Source of the DNA: an uncultured Flavobacteriaceae bacterium
GTDB taxonomy: Bacteria > Bacteroidota > Bacteroidia > Flavobacteriales > Flavobacteriaceae
DNA: 64,000 nt
Assembly: GCA_947503005.1 (NCBI GenBank)
Contig: CANNCA010000002.1
Coordinates: forward strand, 682,001 to 746,000
Direction of reading: 5' to 3'
Made by a program: the position numbers and the translations under genes. Positions 63,697 to 64,000 of this stretch are shown in pieces; within the stretch, counting starts at the first letter, position 1, and every line of letters begins with the position of its first letter. The notes under the pieces are model-generated. The model was not told the origin of the DNA and did no database searches. It saw nothing but the letters and a program-made list of their open reading frames with translations.

Positions 63697-64000
63697 ATGT
63701 TGAAGAAAATTTTCTTTGTCGTTATTCTTATCTTTTCGGCCATTAGTTGTTATCGACCCGAACGAAATTGCGCTGATTTTAAAAATGGCGAATTCATCTT
63801 CACCACCATTGTGGATGGTGAGGAATTAAAAACAACATTCACACGAACAGATGATTTGGAAATTGATTATTTCGAGGGAAAAGTAGATTCTTCTTCTGTT
63901 CGTTGGATAAACGAATGTGAGTACATTGTCAAAAAGCTTCATCCTGATAATAAAGCGGAGGAAAAGCCCATTCACATGAAAATATTGTCCACAACGGATA
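63697..64000 (+). CDS. Small lipoprotein, partial (3' end beyond the window)
   Basis: An ORF open to the window edge for about 101 codons begins with a lipoprotein signal (FFVVILIFSAISC, Cys18). The mature part reads YRPERNCADFKNGEFIFTT, then SSSVRWINECEYIVKKLHP and EEKPIHMKIL. I recognise this as a small lipoprotein common in flavobacteria that some databases label DNA topoisomerase IV, a label the sequence does not support. No function is known. The ATG is used as start; the ORF track omits it because it is cut. Confidence 0.75.
   Translation, partial: MLKKIFFVVILIFSAISCYRPERNCADFKNGEFIFTTIVDGEELKTTFTRTDDLEIDYFEGKVDSSSVRWINECEYIVKKLHPDNKAEEKPIHMKILSTTD

Noticed and set aside
1-64000. tRNA, rRNA, CRISPR, prophage or insertion sequence
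   Set aside because: No cloverleaf, rRNA core, spacer array, integrase or transposase ORF was seen in any intergenic region on reading; very short RNAs cannot be excluded by eye.

Overview
The window reads as core chromosome of a marine-type member of the Flavobacteriaceae (Bacteroidota). The support is its lineage-specific content. It has a PorX-type PglZ response regulator of the type IX secretion system (T9SS) and a secreted protein with a T9SS C-terminal sorting tail. It has many short lipoproteins with a lipobox directly after the signal peptide, an LpxC-FabZ fusion, bifunctional HisB and HisIE, AT-rich DNA, weak Shine-Dalgarno sequences and TAnnTTTG-like -7 boxes. I found no rRNA, tRNA, CRISPR array, insertion sequence, prophage or integrase. 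Coding density is high.

Layout: 0-3 kb is a minus-strand signalling operon (cytosolic hybrid histidine kinase, lone receiver protein, membrane-anchored HEAT-like protein cut by the window edge). 3-16 kb is mixed housekeeping: an M19 dipeptidase lipoprotein, a thioesterase, a DUF72 protein, a LolA-like protein, a large BNR-repeat exoprotein, the cysE-cysM cysteine pair, tandem alpha/beta hydrolases, CorA and TruA. 16-23 kb has small membrane proteins, a six-repeat T9SS-exported protein with a recently homogenised internal repeat, and an OmpR-type two-component system. 23-30 kb has a MoxR-type ATPase with a VWA partner, a DUF1853 protein, surface lipoproteins and a metallophosphoesterase.

29.7-38.3 kb is a complete histidine operon in the order hisG-D-C-B-H-A-[DinB-like]-F-[GNAT]-IE. 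It is preceded by a recognisable leader peptide with three consecutive His codons and an intrinsic terminator, so it is probably controlled by attenuation. 38.3-45.4 kb holds a prohibitin-like protein, a large VWA membrane protein, a 41-residue membrane protein absent from the ORF track, a YbjQ-type protein, fabG and an M16 protease lipoprotein. 45.6-51.3 kb is the lipid A operon (lpxD, lpxC-fabZ, lpxA) continuing into efp, a second LpxD-like acyltransferase and sucD.

51.4-64 kb carries an HD phosphohydrolase, porX, a conserved unknown, tsaE, a tiny lipoprotein built from DIDKSSIVLK repeats, alanine dehydrogenase, proline dehydrogenase, aroB, an Lrp/AsnC regulator whose promoter overlaps a palindrome, an M14 carboxypeptidase and a truncated lipoprotein at the right edge.

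Several ORF-track starts use TTG or GTG upstream of a much better ATG. Where a signal peptide, a family N-terminus or the operon overlap points to the internal ATG, the start given here was moved. No wholly new system is obvious. The parts most worth a second look are the histidine leader with its flanking repeats and its two guest genes, the T9SS repeat protein, the DIDKSSIVLK lipoprotein, and the palindromes at the Lrp promoter.
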